A DNA stretch of 42,254 nt, taken from Leptolyngbyaceae cyanobacterium T60_A2020_046. Lineage in GTDB: Bacteria; Cyanobacteriota; Cyanobacteriia; Phormidesmidales; Phormidesmidaceae. Location: NCBI GenBank assembly GCA_015272155.1, contig JACYME010000083.1, positions 1-42,254 of the forward strand, written 5' to 3'. Below, piece after piece: positions 6,651-14,428 of the stretch. A model generated the notes under the pieces. It worked only from the letters and a program-made list of their open reading frames with translations. It searched no databases and was not told the origin of the DNA. Made by a program: the position numbers and the translations under genes. Each line of letters starts with the position of its first letter. Position 1 is the first letter of the stretch.

Positions 6651-8747
6651 CTAGCTGCCGATGATGCCGCCATCATTCTTGGTGATCACCACCGTTGCCG
6701 ACCGGGGAGGCATTGCTGGGCTTTGATCCGGCCAGCGCGATTTGAAGTTCCCAGCGGCAAACTCCGCATCGGTGGTGGTTGCACCGGGGTGCTGCACGTT
6801 GATAAACATCGTGCGCTTGTCTGGCGTGGTGATTACGCCCGTGATTTCTTGACCGATGGGGCCAGTCAAAAAGCGGCGGATTTCGCCCGTCATGGGGTTG
6901 GCGGCGAGCATTTGGTTATTGCCAAACTGGGCAAAGTCCCCTTTATTCTGTTCGCTTTCACCAATATCGGTTTGAATCCACAGGAGGCGATCGCCGTCAA
7001 TCCACAACCCGTCGGGAGACGCAAAAATGTTGTCAGCATCCAACGCCTGACCCGACAGCTTTTGGCTATCGTCTTCAGGGCCAGCCAATACAAACAGATC
7101 CCACTGGAAGCGCGTGGCTGTGGGATTGTTGCCCGCCTCCATCCATCGAACGATTTGGCCCCAGCGATTTTCGGGGCGGGGGTTGGCGGCGTCAACCTGC
7201 TCGGTGGTGCGGCGGGTGTTGTTGGTCAGGGTAAAGTACACTTCCCGCGTTTCGGGATCCACAGCTCCCCATTCCGGGCGATCCATCTTGGTGGCACCGA
7301 CAAAGTCCGCTGCCGTGCGGGTATTCACCAACACGTCGGCTTGGCTAAAGAAGCCGTTGGCCGGAGTGAGGCCGTTTTGCCCAAACTGGAGGGTCAGCCA
7401 TTCGCCGCTACCGTCGTCGTTGAATTTGGCGACATACAAGGTGCCGTTATCTAGCAGCTCACCGCTGGCGCTGGCCTGATGATAGGGCTGGGTCGAAACG
7501 TACTTGTAGATGTACTCAAAGCGGGCATCGTCGCCGGAGTAGCAGACGATGGGTTGCCCTTCTATTGGGGGTTGGAAAACAACACCTTCGTGGGCAAAGC
7601 GACCCAGGGCAGTGTGTTTGATGGGGGTGCTGTTGGGGTTGAAGGGGTCAATCTCGACCACCCAGCCAAAGGTGTTGGGCTCATTGCGGTAATCTGCGAT
7701 CGCCCGATTTGCCTTGGTAGACGCATCAAAGCGCACATACTCATCAGCCCCAGTGTCCGCCAACTCCCAGCCATAGCGCGATTGGCTGGTCGCCACGCCA
7801 TAGCGGGCATGTTCGCGGGGCAGGTTGGGCACCGTTTCGCCCTGGGCGTTGGTGGTCGTGTCTTTATTCACAAAGTACCCGGCCCAGTTTTCCTCTGCTG
7901 CCAGGTAGGTATTCCAAGGGGTGACGCCGTGGGCGCAGTTGTTGAGGGTGCCTCGGGTGCGGGTGCCGTCCGGGCTGTACTTGGTGCGCACCAGGTTGCT
8001 GCCCCGCACTGGCCCCCGGAGTTCCATCGGCGTCAGACCTGTGACGCGACGGTTGAGAGCATTGCGCTGCACGGCCCAAGTGCCATCGGCCTGTTTGCGA
8101 ATATGGGCGATCGAGACGCCGTGGGCATTGACCTCCTTCAGCACTTCGTCTGCGGCGCGGGTGTTGCCCTGCATGGGCACTTGATCGCTGGAGAGCGCCA
8201 TCCCCATTGCAGATTGATGCATGTAGCGCGGCTCGACGTACTCATGGTTCATCACCAAGAGGCCATCGTCGGAGCTGCCTTCGTAGGGCGATCGCCCTTC
8301 AATCGGGAAAAAATGCATTCCATCGTGGTGCATGCCCACCTGCATCCCCTGCTCAGTCCCGGTATTGTCTAGGCGATACGCTGGGTAGTCGCCTGTGATA
8401 GGCTCACCCCAAGGCATTAGGGTGCGTGCTGTGTAGCCTTCGGGCACAACGACCGTGTCGGCCTCGCTGACGGGAATCGCCTTGAAGCCCAGCAGGGTGC
8501 TTTGGGCCGCAGCGGGGCGAGTTCGTAGCGTGCTGATGGCGGGCGCTGCAAACATTGACGTGACCGCCAGGGCAAGGCTGCCCTTGAGCATCTGACGCCG
8601 CTGCAAACGGCGGTGCAGAATATCGGCAAAAACAGGATTATTGGAGTGGTTGCACATTGGCTCGTCGCCGTGCTCACCTCCGTCATTGTGGACTGCGCCC
8701 TGCATGAGGCGGGCGTACTTTTGCCGCAGGCTGTACTTGTTACCCAT
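6651..8747 (-). CDS. phoX: PhoX-type alkaline phosphatase (DUF839), Tat-exported
   Basis: Periplasmic or outer phosphatase of the PhoX family (DUF839), which releases phosphate from organic esters; family members use iron and calcium. The 698-residue protein begins with about 45 polar residues, then a twin-arginine signal RRQMLKGS (R50, R51) followed by a hydrophobic run and AAPAIS. The body shows LLVMNHEYVEPRYM, NNCAHGVTPWNTYLAAEENW, SGDDARFEYIYKYVS, and near the end ASPDGLWIDGDRLLWIQTDIG and MFINVQHPG, all usual in this family. It is monocistronic, with a strong terminator after it and a possible Pho-box array upstream. The ATG at 8747 gives the longest N-terminus; an ATG at residue 31 would also keep the Tat signal. 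Confidence 0.92.
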   Translation of the reverse strand: MGNKYSLRQKYARLMQGAVHNDGGEHGDEPMCNHSNNPVFADILHRRLQRRQMLKGSLALAVTSMFAAPAISTLRTRPAAAQSTLLGFKAIPVSEADTVVVPEGYTARTLMPWGEPITGDYPAYRLDNTGTEQGMQVGMHHDGMHFFPIEGRSPYEGSSDDGLLVMNHEYVEPRYMHQSAMGMALSSDQVPMQGNTRAADEVLKEVNAHGVSIAHIRKQADGTWAVQRNALNRRVTGLTPMELRGPVRGSNLVRTKYSPDGTRTRGTLNNCAHGVTPWNTYLAAEENWAGYFVNKDTTTNAQGETVPNLPREHARYGVATSQSRYGWELADTGADEYVRFDASTKANRAIADYRNEPNTFGWVVEIDPFNPNSTPIKHTALGRFAHEGVVFQPPIEGQPIVCYSGDDARFEYIYKYVSTQPYHQASASGELLDNGTLYVAKFNDDGSGEWLTLQFGQNGLTPANGFFSQADVLVNTRTAADFVGATKMDRPEWGAVDPETREVYFTLTNNTRRTTEQVDAANPRPENRWGQIVRWMEAGNNPTATRFQWDLFVLAGPEDDSQKLSGQALDADNIFASPDGLWIDGDRLLWIQTDIGESEQNKGDFAQFGNNQMLAANPMTGEIRRFLTGPIGQEITGVITTPDKRTMFINVQHPGATTTDAEFAAGNFKSRWPDQSPAMPPRSATVVITKNDGGIIGS

Positions 8748-8890
8748 GAAACGATGCGCTCCTCTCTACTCTTCTCTGTCGCGGGAGTTTAGGAATCCGG
8801 CCAGAGTCGTTGAATGATGTTGGAACATGACAGGGCGCTCAATTTCTCCGCGACGCTTTGGGAAATTGCTGAAACCCTTACGGGGCAAAT

Positions 8891-8943
8891 CTTATAAAGC
8901 TTGGGTTATGCAGTCCGTAACGCTGGAATAAGCACGCATTAAG
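8891..8943 (-). promoter_or_regulatory. Possible Pho box and -10 upstream of phoX
   Basis: Read on the minus strand, four octamers recur at exact 11-base spacing: CTTAATGC (8943-8936), CTTATTCC (8932-8925), GTTACGGA (8921-8914) and CATAACCC (8910-8903). Cyanobacterial PhoB boxes are tandem CTTAACCT-like octamers with 3-base spacers; three of these four match in 5-6 of 8 places. A TATAAG -10 box follows at 8896-8891. The leader to the ATG would be about 145 bases. Confidence 0.4.
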
Positions 8944-9082
8944 GGGCGATCGCGACTTGCTCCCCAGCGAGGATGACACCAACCACCCAACCCCTTTGCT
9001 CCCGCGCCGTCAACCCATGCCCAACCCATTGAGAAGCATCGCTTGCACTACCTCGCCAGGAACTCAAAATTCACGGCTAACA

Positions 9083-9165
9083 GGCTCAAGTCCATTGAAA
9101 GTGGACTGCTCATCCCCCCTCTTGCCCGAGTCTTCAGTCCGCTTTAACGGACATGGGCTTGAGCC
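9083..9165. repeat. Paired REP-like palindromes
   Basis: GGCTCAAG (9083-9090) and CTTGAGCC (9158-9165) are the outer arms of an inverted repeat. Inside lie two smaller palindromes, AGTCC...GGACT (9089-9107) and AGTCCG-CTTTAA-CGGAC (9136-9152), which are imperfect inverted copies of each other. This is the form of bacterial REP/BIME units. Confidence 0.65.
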
Positions 9166-9268
9166 AGGGAATTTATTTTCTGGCAGATGGGCAGCAAAGC
9201 TTAAACTCGAACTCAGGTTAGTTCAGGGTTAAGCCGTATTCCTGCTGCAAAAAGTCCACGATCGCCCG

Positions 9269-9559
9269 TCAACTTTCTGCACTGTTCCATGTGGGGAAGG
9301 GAAGAATCGCGATCGCGCCCTCTGTGGGGAAACTATGATCGGGCACATCAAATGCGCCATTCACCAGCAAAAACTCACGCAAAAATTGTTCGGCTGCCGT
9401 CAAAGTCCGGAAGGAATAATTCACCGCATATAGATAAGGTTGGGGTGCATCAGCGTGGGAGGGTGAAGGTTCCCAAAGCTTCAAGCGCACAGCCCTAGGC
9501 TCGCGGGTCATGCGATAACAGACAATATAGTCAGCGTTTAGGGCTTGAACCGAGCTCAT
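9269..9559 (-). CDS. Hypothetical protein downstream of lnt
   Basis: 96 residues from an ATG at 9559 (MSSVQALNADYIVCYRM). The frame is open back to 9760, but the extra N-terminal part is poor in protein-like composition, so I prefer the shorter start. The core has YLYAVNYSFRTLTAAEQFLREFLLVNGAF and PFPTWNSAES at the end, a plausible small alpha/beta protein. No family recognised. It lies 200 bases beyond the lnt stop on the same strand. Confidence 0.5.
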   Translation of the reverse strand: MSSVQALNADYIVCYRMTREPRAVRLKLWEPSPSHADAPQPYLYAVNYSFRTLTAAEQFLREFLLVNGAFDVPDHSFPTEGAIAILPFPTWNSAES

Positions 9560-9759
9560 AATCCACAGGGTCGAAGGGAATCTCGAACATACCCTGAGCG
9601 TGGTGCCCCGTCTCTCTGCATGACTCCATGTAACATCAAACCCTCTTAAGACGTGGCTGGTAGATTTTGGTTCCACTATAGCCATGATTTTTCGGAAACG
9701 CCAAGCCTGTTGTTCGGCGCAGCCTACGGTAATTATGGACAGGCGATCGCCCCACAGCA

Positions 9760-11463
9760 CTATTCCCCAAGTGTGCGATCGCGCCGTTTTGCCGCCGCGC
9801 GTCGTCCGATAATTCCACTGCTACCCAGAAGCAGCGGCGTCAGCCAGTCCCCCCAGCGCACATAGAGGGTGCGGGTTTGGCGGCGGTAAATCGTCGCCAG
9901 ATGGGTGACAGTTTGGTTGGGCTCAGACAGCCAGCGAGTTTTGCCTTGGGGAGTGACGATGCCGGAAATGCCGGTATTGGTGACGCGGGCCGCCCAGCGA
10001 TCGCTCTCAATGGCGCGCATCACATCCTGGGCGTGGTGCTGGCGCATCATGCGCGGCGGGTAAGGATCGTTATTGGAAGCGGTCATGATCCATTCGCCCC
10101 CTGCTGCGGCCTGTCGCCGAAACAGTTCGCTGTAGGCCGATTCGTAGCAAATACCCGCGATCGCGATGCCAAAGGGCGTCTCAAAAACCTGATCCATCGT
10201 GCCGGGGCTGAGGCTGCCCTCAATGGGGGACAGCCGCGAAATCAGGCCACCCAACACCGCCTGGAAGGGAATATATTCCCCTAGGGGCACGAGTTTCACC
10301 TTGTTATATTGGCTGATCACCTGCCCCGTAGCGTCCAGCGTGACGAGGCTCTGGGTGAGACTTCTGGCGGCGAGATCCGCTGTGGGGCGAAAGGTGCCCA
10401 ACCAGAGGGGCACGCCTTCCTCAATCACCCTGCGATAGAGGGGGCTGTTGCTCTGGTACCGACGATGCCAAATTTCAGGAATCGCGCCCTCGGGCGTTAG
10501 CACGGCATCGGCTCCGGCCCCCACCAAGGCCCGATAGCCCTCGGTGTATCGCTCAAGGGCTTGCCGCACCCCCGCTGGCGTCAGCTTTTCGCGGGTGGGA
10601 ATATTGCCTTGAATGAGCCCAATGCGCAGGGCTTGGCCCGAATCATCAGCGGCTTGGTGGGCTTGTAACCCCAGGCCCAGCCCATGCAGGCCCACTAACA
10701 GCGCGATGCCCAGGGCTCCAAGCTGCCATGCCACGGGTTGACGCGAAGCCCCCGACGCGGGGCGGGGGCGCAGGGCGCGGTAGGCTTCGGCCCAGCAGCC
10801 GTTGACTGCTACGATCGCTGCCGTCACGGCCATTGGCCCAGACCCCTGACCCAGGTGCAAAATCCAGCCGTTGTGAGGGCTTTGGGTAAAGGACAGGGAT
10901 GGCCAATACAGCGGCCCCCAACTCAGAATCGTCTCTAGGGCACACCACAGCGCCGTGCCGATGACGATGCGGCCCAGGGGTGACACGGGCAAGCGCACCG
11001 CTACTCCGCGCAGCAGTACCGCCCACAGGCCAAAGGTGACGCCGCCGAGCCCGGTGATAAAGGCCCAGGCAAAGAGGGCGATCGCAACGCTACCCAACCA
11101 AGGAACACCCATCCAGGTCAGGGGATGGAGGGCCGTAATCCACGACAGCACGATGCCGTGGTACGTCAGGCTCCACACCAACCCGAGGCGAAAGGCCCAG
11201 CCCGGTCGCCAGTGGGAAGATGGCGCAGTGATCACGTTCCACAACGGCGCGAGGGCAACCCAGGCCAAGGGCCACGCCCGAATCGGTTCGGGACACAGCC
11301 CCATCAAGAGGCCGCCCAAGAGGGCGATCGCGAGGGGCGATCGCAGCGGAGATGGCGGGTTCGGGTGCCGTTCGGCTTTCACCCTTACAACCTCTCGGCT
11401 TTCGGCATTTGCGACTGGGTGAGGGCGGTTTCTGCCCTGGGGAGACGATGCGCCCTTCGCCAT
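9760..11463 (-). CDS. lnt: Apolipoprotein N-acyltransferase Lnt
   Basis: Adds the third acyl chain to the N-terminal cysteine of lipoproteins in the inner membrane. The N-terminal half has about six membrane helices (WPLAWVALAPLW onwards). The C-terminal nitrilase-type domain carries the catalytic triad: Glu in LTPEGAIPE, Lys in YNKVKLVPLGEYIPF and Cys in AGICYESAYSELFR. SNNDPYPP...QHHAQDVMRAIE and RVTNTGISGIVTPQG are also typical. I chose the ATG at 11463 (MAKGASS, 567 residues); ATGs at 11475 and 11553 are possible, but the last would overlap the divergent DUF1232 gene. The terminal GRRAAAKRRDRTLGE is a basic cytoplasmic tail. The binding lipoprotein at 30256 would be a client. Confidence 0.9.
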   Translation of the reverse strand: MAKGASSPQGRNRPHPVANAESREVVRVKAERHPNPPSPLRSPLAIALLGGLLMGLCPEPIRAWPLAWVALAPLWNVITAPSSHWRPGWAFRLGLVWSLTYHGIVLSWITALHPLTWMGVPWLGSVAIALFAWAFITGLGGVTFGLWAVLLRGVAVRLPVSPLGRIVIGTALWCALETILSWGPLYWPSLSFTQSPHNGWILHLGQGSGPMAVTAAIVAVNGCWAEAYRALRPRPASGASRQPVAWQLGALGIALLVGLHGLGLGLQAHQAADDSGQALRIGLIQGNIPTREKLTPAGVRQALERYTEGYRALVGAGADAVLTPEGAIPEIWHRRYQSNSPLYRRVIEEGVPLWLGTFRPTADLAARSLTQSLVTLDATGQVISQYNKVKLVPLGEYIPFQAVLGGLISRLSPIEGSLSPGTMDQVFETPFGIAIAGICYESAYSELFRRQAAAGGEWIMTASNNDPYPPRMMRQHHAQDVMRAIESDRWAARVTNTGISGIVTPQGKTRWLSEPNQTVTHLATIYRRQTRTLYVRWGDWLTPLLLGSSGIIGRRAAAKRRDRTLGE

Positions 11464-11496
11464 GATGAATACCATGCAACCATTTCGAGGAACTTC

Positions 11497-11769
11497 ATGA
11501 AGTATCTCACCCAGGCGTTTTACCAAGGCTATCGTCGCCTCATTCGCCACCACCGCTACCGCTGGCTGGTGATTGGAGCCACGCTGCTCTACTGGTTCAG
11601 CCCGGTGGATCTTTGGCCGGATGTGTTTCCAATTTTGGGCTGGGTAGACGATAGCCTGCTGGCGGCGCTGTTGATAAGTGAACTCACCCAGTTAGTGACG
11701 GAGCGCATTCGCAAATCGCCGGGGGCAGAGGCAGAAACCGGCCCCGTGATCGACGTATCGGCGCGCTAG
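11497..11769 (+). CDS. DUF1232 (YkvA-like) membrane protein
   Basis: 90 residues from the ATG at 11497 (MKYLTQAFYQGYRRL). The DUF1232 core is clear: LLYWFSPVDLWPDVFPILGWVDD, a short hydrophobic helix with the SPxDLxPD...LGWxDD pattern, followed by a second helix SLLAALLISELTQL. The family is widespread and of unknown function; it is thought to sit in the membrane. It is divergent from lnt with only about 33 bases between starts, so promoters must overlap the coding starts. The open frame extends upstream but that part is the antisense of lnt. Confidence 0.8.
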   Translation: MKYLTQAFYQGYRRLIRHHRYRWLVIGATLLYWFSPVDLWPDVFPILGWVDDSLLAALLISELTQLVTERIRKSPGAEAETGPVIDVSAR

Positions 11770-11808
11770 GTGAATTGCCTCTGGACGCGATCGCGCCTTC
11801 TGCCCAAG

Positions 11809-11842
11809 CCGCCTCTCTGGCCAAGCGGCTTCTCTGGCCAAG
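11809..11842. repeat. 17-base imperfect tandem repeat upstream of ftsH
   Basis: CCGCCTCTCTGGCCAAG (11809-11825) is followed at once by CGGCTTCTCTGGCCAAG (11826-11842). AAGCCG (11806-11811) and CGGCTT (11826-11831) can also pair. It lies between the DUF1232 stop and ftsH. Confidence 0.65.
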
Positions 11843-11904
11843 CAATAAAGGGAGTTTAGGGCGATCGCCCCCACTCTCTTCGCACTTTCACCCCTTGAGA
11901 ATAG

Positions 11905-11910
11905 TACAAT
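11905..11910 (+). promoter_or_regulatory. Possible -10 box for ftsH
   Basis: TACAAT in an AT-richer patch about 95 bases before the ftsH ATG. No convincing -35 at 16-18 bases; the nearest TTGAGA is too close. Confidence 0.25.
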
Positions 11911-12003
11911 CCAACTGGCTGCTTGCATCCTGAGTCTGCCGGATGGTTTGAGGGCGGTGCTGCCGTCTATGTCCGTTGACCCCAGCGTTAGAGGTATTTA
12001 CCC

Positions 12004-13881
12004 ATGCCAGTGAAGCAAGATCCCCAACCCCCGCGATCGCGACAGATCATTAACCTACTGTTTCTGATCTCCAGCGGCTTTTTGCTCATCAACCTGCTGT
12101 TTCCAAACCTGTTTGGCTCGCCCATTCCTCGCGAGCCCTACAGCATGTTTATTCACCAGGTTCAGGAACATGAGGTGCTGTGGGCCTTCGTCGGTCAAGA
12201 CGAAATTCGCTATCAGGTGCGAGATGAGGCAGGTCAGCCGGGGCAAGTCTACATCACCACACCAATTTTTGATCTCAACCTGCCCAAGCTGTTGGAAGAA
12301 AACGGGGTGGAATTTGCCGCTGTGCCCCCGGCCCAAAATCAGTGGATTGGGCGGTTGCTGGGCTGGGTGGTGCCGCCGCTGATTTTTGTGGCGGTGTGGC
12401 GCTTTTTTCTCACCCGCAGTGGCGGGGCTGGCCCCCAAGGGGCGCTGTCCATTGGCAAGAGCCGCGCTCGGGTCTATGTCGAAGATGAAGCCACCCGGGT
12501 CACCTTTGCGGATGTGGCCGGAGTGGAAGAGGCCAAGACTGAGTTGGTCGAAATTGTCGATTTCTTGAAAACGCCCCGTCGCTTTACTCAGCTTGGGGCC
12601 AAAATTCCCAAGGGGGTGCTGCTCGTGGGGCCGCCCGGAACGGGGAAAACCCTGCTTGCCAAGGCCGTGGCGGGGGAGGCGGGGGTGCCATTCTTCAGCA
12701 TTTCGGGTTCAGAATTTATTGAGCTGTTTGTGGGGGTCGGTTCGTCGCGGGTGCGCGACCTGTTTGAGCAGGCCAAAAAGCAAGCGCCGTGCATCGTGTT
12801 TATTGACGAATTGGACGCGATCGGAAAATCGCGCAGCAGTGGCGGTTTCTATGGCGGCAATGACGAGCGCGAGCAAACCCTCAACCAGTTGCTGACGGAA
12901 ATGGACGGGTTCAATGCCGGGGACGCCACGGTGATTGTGCTGGCGGCCACAAACCGACCTGAAACGCTTGACCCGGCACTGTTGCGCCCCGGTCGCTTTG
13001 ACCGTCAGGTATTAGTCGATCGCCCCGATGTGAAAGGTCGCGAGGCCATTCTCAAAATCCACGCCCAAAAGGTCAAGCTCAGTCCGGCGGTGGATCTCAA
13101 GACCATTGCCATGCGCACCCCCGGTTTTGCTGGGGCCGACTTGGCCAATTTGGTAAATGAGGCGGCGCTGTTGGCGGCGCGCAATAATCGTGCGGCGGTG
13201 GAATCTGAGGATTTTGCCGAAGCGATTGAGCGGGTGATGGCAGGGCTGGAGAAGAAGAATCGGGTGCTCAGCGATCGCGAGAAAAAGATCGTCGCCTACC
13301 ACGAGGTTGGCCACGCGATCGTCGGGGCCATGATGCCGGGCAGCGATCGCGTCGAAAAAATTTCCATCGTCCCGCGCGGCATGGCGGCCCTGGGCTACAC
13401 CCTGCAACTGCCGACGGAGGAACGTTTTCTGCGGGATGAAGCAGAGCTGAAGGGCCAGATCGCTACCCTGCTGGGGGGCCGCGCCGCCGAAGAGCTGGTC
13501 TTTGGCAGCGTTACCACCGGCGCATCCAATGACCTCCAGCGAGCTACTGACCTCGCGGAACAAATGGTCACCACCTATGGCATGAGCAAGGTGCTGGGGC
13601 CGCTGGCCTACGATCGCCGGACTTCTAGTTTTTTGGACAATGGCACCATGCCGAACGCCCGCCGCATGGTGAGCGAAGACACGGCGCGGGCCATTGATGA
13701 GGAAGTGAAGGAGCTGGTGGAGGGGGGGCGTCAGCGGGCGCTCGACATTCTGCGCGAAAACCGTGACCTGCTGGAAACCATTGCCACTGAATTGCTGGAG
13801 GACGAGGTGATCGAGGGCGATCGCCTACGATCGCTCCTGGATCAGGTCAAGCACCCTCACCTCAAGGTTGTGGCCCCCTAG
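12004..13881 (+). CDS. ftsH: ATP-dependent zinc metalloprotease FtsH
   Basis: Membrane-anchored AAA+ protease that unfolds and degrades membrane and soluble proteins. 625 residues: membrane segments at about 16-34 and 117-136 flank a lumenal/periplasmic part; Walker A GPPGTGKT at 209-216; Walker [12 protein letters not shown] near 264-274; second region of homology [20 protein letters not shown] near 315-334; zinc site HEVGH at 433-437; and further protease helices [19 protein letters not shown]. The N-terminal region (SMFIHQVQ...[32 protein letters not shown]) resembles the FtsH1/FtsH4-like branch of cyanobacteria rather than the FtsH2/FtsH3 pair of photosystem II repair; that subtype is a judgement from memory. 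Single gene with its own upstream region. Confidence 0.95.
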   Translation: MPVKQDPQPPRSRQIINLLFLISSGFLLINLLFPNLFGSPIPREPYSMFIHQVQEHEVLWAFVGQDEIRYQVRDEAGQPGQVYITTPIFDLNLPKLLEENGVEFAAVPPAQNQWIGRLLGWVVPPLIFVAVWRFFLTRSGGAGPQGALSIGKSRARVYVEDEATRVTFADVAGVEEAKTELVEIVDFLKTPRRFTQLGAKIPKGVLLVGPPGTGKTLLAKAVAGEAGVPFFSISGSEFIELFVGVGSSRVRDLFEQAKKQAPCIVFIDELDAIGKSRSSGGFYGGNDEREQTLNQLLTEMDGFNAGDATVIVLAATNRPETLDPALLRPGRFDRQVLVDRPDVKGREAILKIHAQKVKLSPAVDLKTIAMRTPGFAGADLANLVNEAALLAARNNRAAVESEDFAEAIERVMAGLEKKNRVLSDREKKIVAYHEVGHAIVGAMMPGSDRVEKISIVPRGMAALGYTLQLPTEERFLRDEAELKGQIATLLGGRAAEELVFGSVTTGASNDLQRATDLAEQMVTTYGMSKVLGPLAYDRRTSSFLDNGTMPNARRMVSEDTARAIDEEVKELVEGGRQRALDILRENRDLLETIATELLEDEVIEGDRLRSLLDQVKHPHLKVVAP

Positions 13882-13926
13882 CGATCGTTGCGGCAACGCT
13901 GTACTGCGCTGGTGTCGCCCACTAAC

Positions 13927-13985
13927 ATCCCCGGTTTCTGCGTCGTGAACGTCTGGCCAATTGTTTATCGACAGAAACCGGGGAT
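13927..13985. repeat. Perfect 14-bp inverted repeat after ftsH
   Basis: ATCCCCGGTTTCTG (13927-13940) and CAGAAACCGGGGAT (13972-13985) are exact inverted copies with a 31-base loop, 46 bases after the ftsH stop. It may end transcription (TTTCT follows), but the AGAAACCGG core recurs near 31.2 and 37.9 kb, so it may instead be a mobile palindromic repeat. Confidence 0.7.
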
Positions 13986-14154
13986 TTCTCGTGCCTTTGG
14001 GTAAACCCTGGGACGTGAGCAAGCCGCTTCAAAAATTCTTGCCGGAAACCTTCGGGTAAATTGCTGCCTTCTCTGTAGAGATAGGTAGTTCAACGCGGGG
14101 ATCGGGTCGTATTTTTTGCGCGATCGCCCCTCCGATGCTGAACGATTAGCGATC

Positions 14155-14395
14155 GTATCCTTTGGATACAGTGACCAGGGTGTTATTTGTGGTCAGACTG
14201 CTCGACCATGCGGGTGCAGCGTGTGGAGAGCTCTCCCATCCTCAATCGGTGAAAGAGCGGCGGAGCCTTGCCTCACAGCGTTATGTCATGGTGTGCCTGA
14301 AACGACCTTTCCCCTAAAGGGACGGCAACACACAACCCCGTGCAGCACTAGACGGATTGGGGTGTCTGCCCCTGGGTCTCAAAACCGGAGACTCC
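14155..14395 (+). ncRNA. Candidate structured RNA or long leader, family unknown
   Basis: A 530-base gap between ftsH and the DUF4139 gene contains an unusually dense set of stems. GTATCC-TTT-GGATAC (14155-14169). A closing stem GACCAGGG (14173-14180) with CCCTGGGTC (14370-14378). TGGTC/GACCA (14190-14208). GTGTGCC/GGCAACAC (14291-14297, 14324-14331) enclosing CCTTT-CCCCT-AAAGG (14306-14320). GGGTCTC/GAGACTCC (14374-14395). CAGAC (14194-14198) could also pair with GTCTG (14364-14368). No reading frame in the region looks like protein. A 200-base rod is compatible with 6S-like RNA, but I do not recognise conserved 6S, tmRNA, RNase P, SRP or riboswitch motifs. It could also be the untranslated leader of the next gene. 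Confidence 0.35.
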
Positions 14396-14428
14396 CTGTA
14401 GTGTTAAAGGCACGTGCCCTCGAAATTA

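Larger units (their letters stand above)
8748..9268. other. Intergenic region upstream of phoX
   Basis: About 520 bases without a supported gene. It holds the candidate Pho box and the REP-like double palindrome at 9083-9165. The open frame at 8957-9232 looks non-coding because it runs through the palindromes. Confidence 0.55.

Noticed and set aside
7479-8372. 297-residue open frame opposite phoX
   Set aside because: Antisense of a well-supported phosphatase gene in GC-rich DNA; no family features.
8957-9232. 91-residue open frame between phoX and lnt
   Set aside because: It runs through the REP-like palindromes and has no protein-like pattern.
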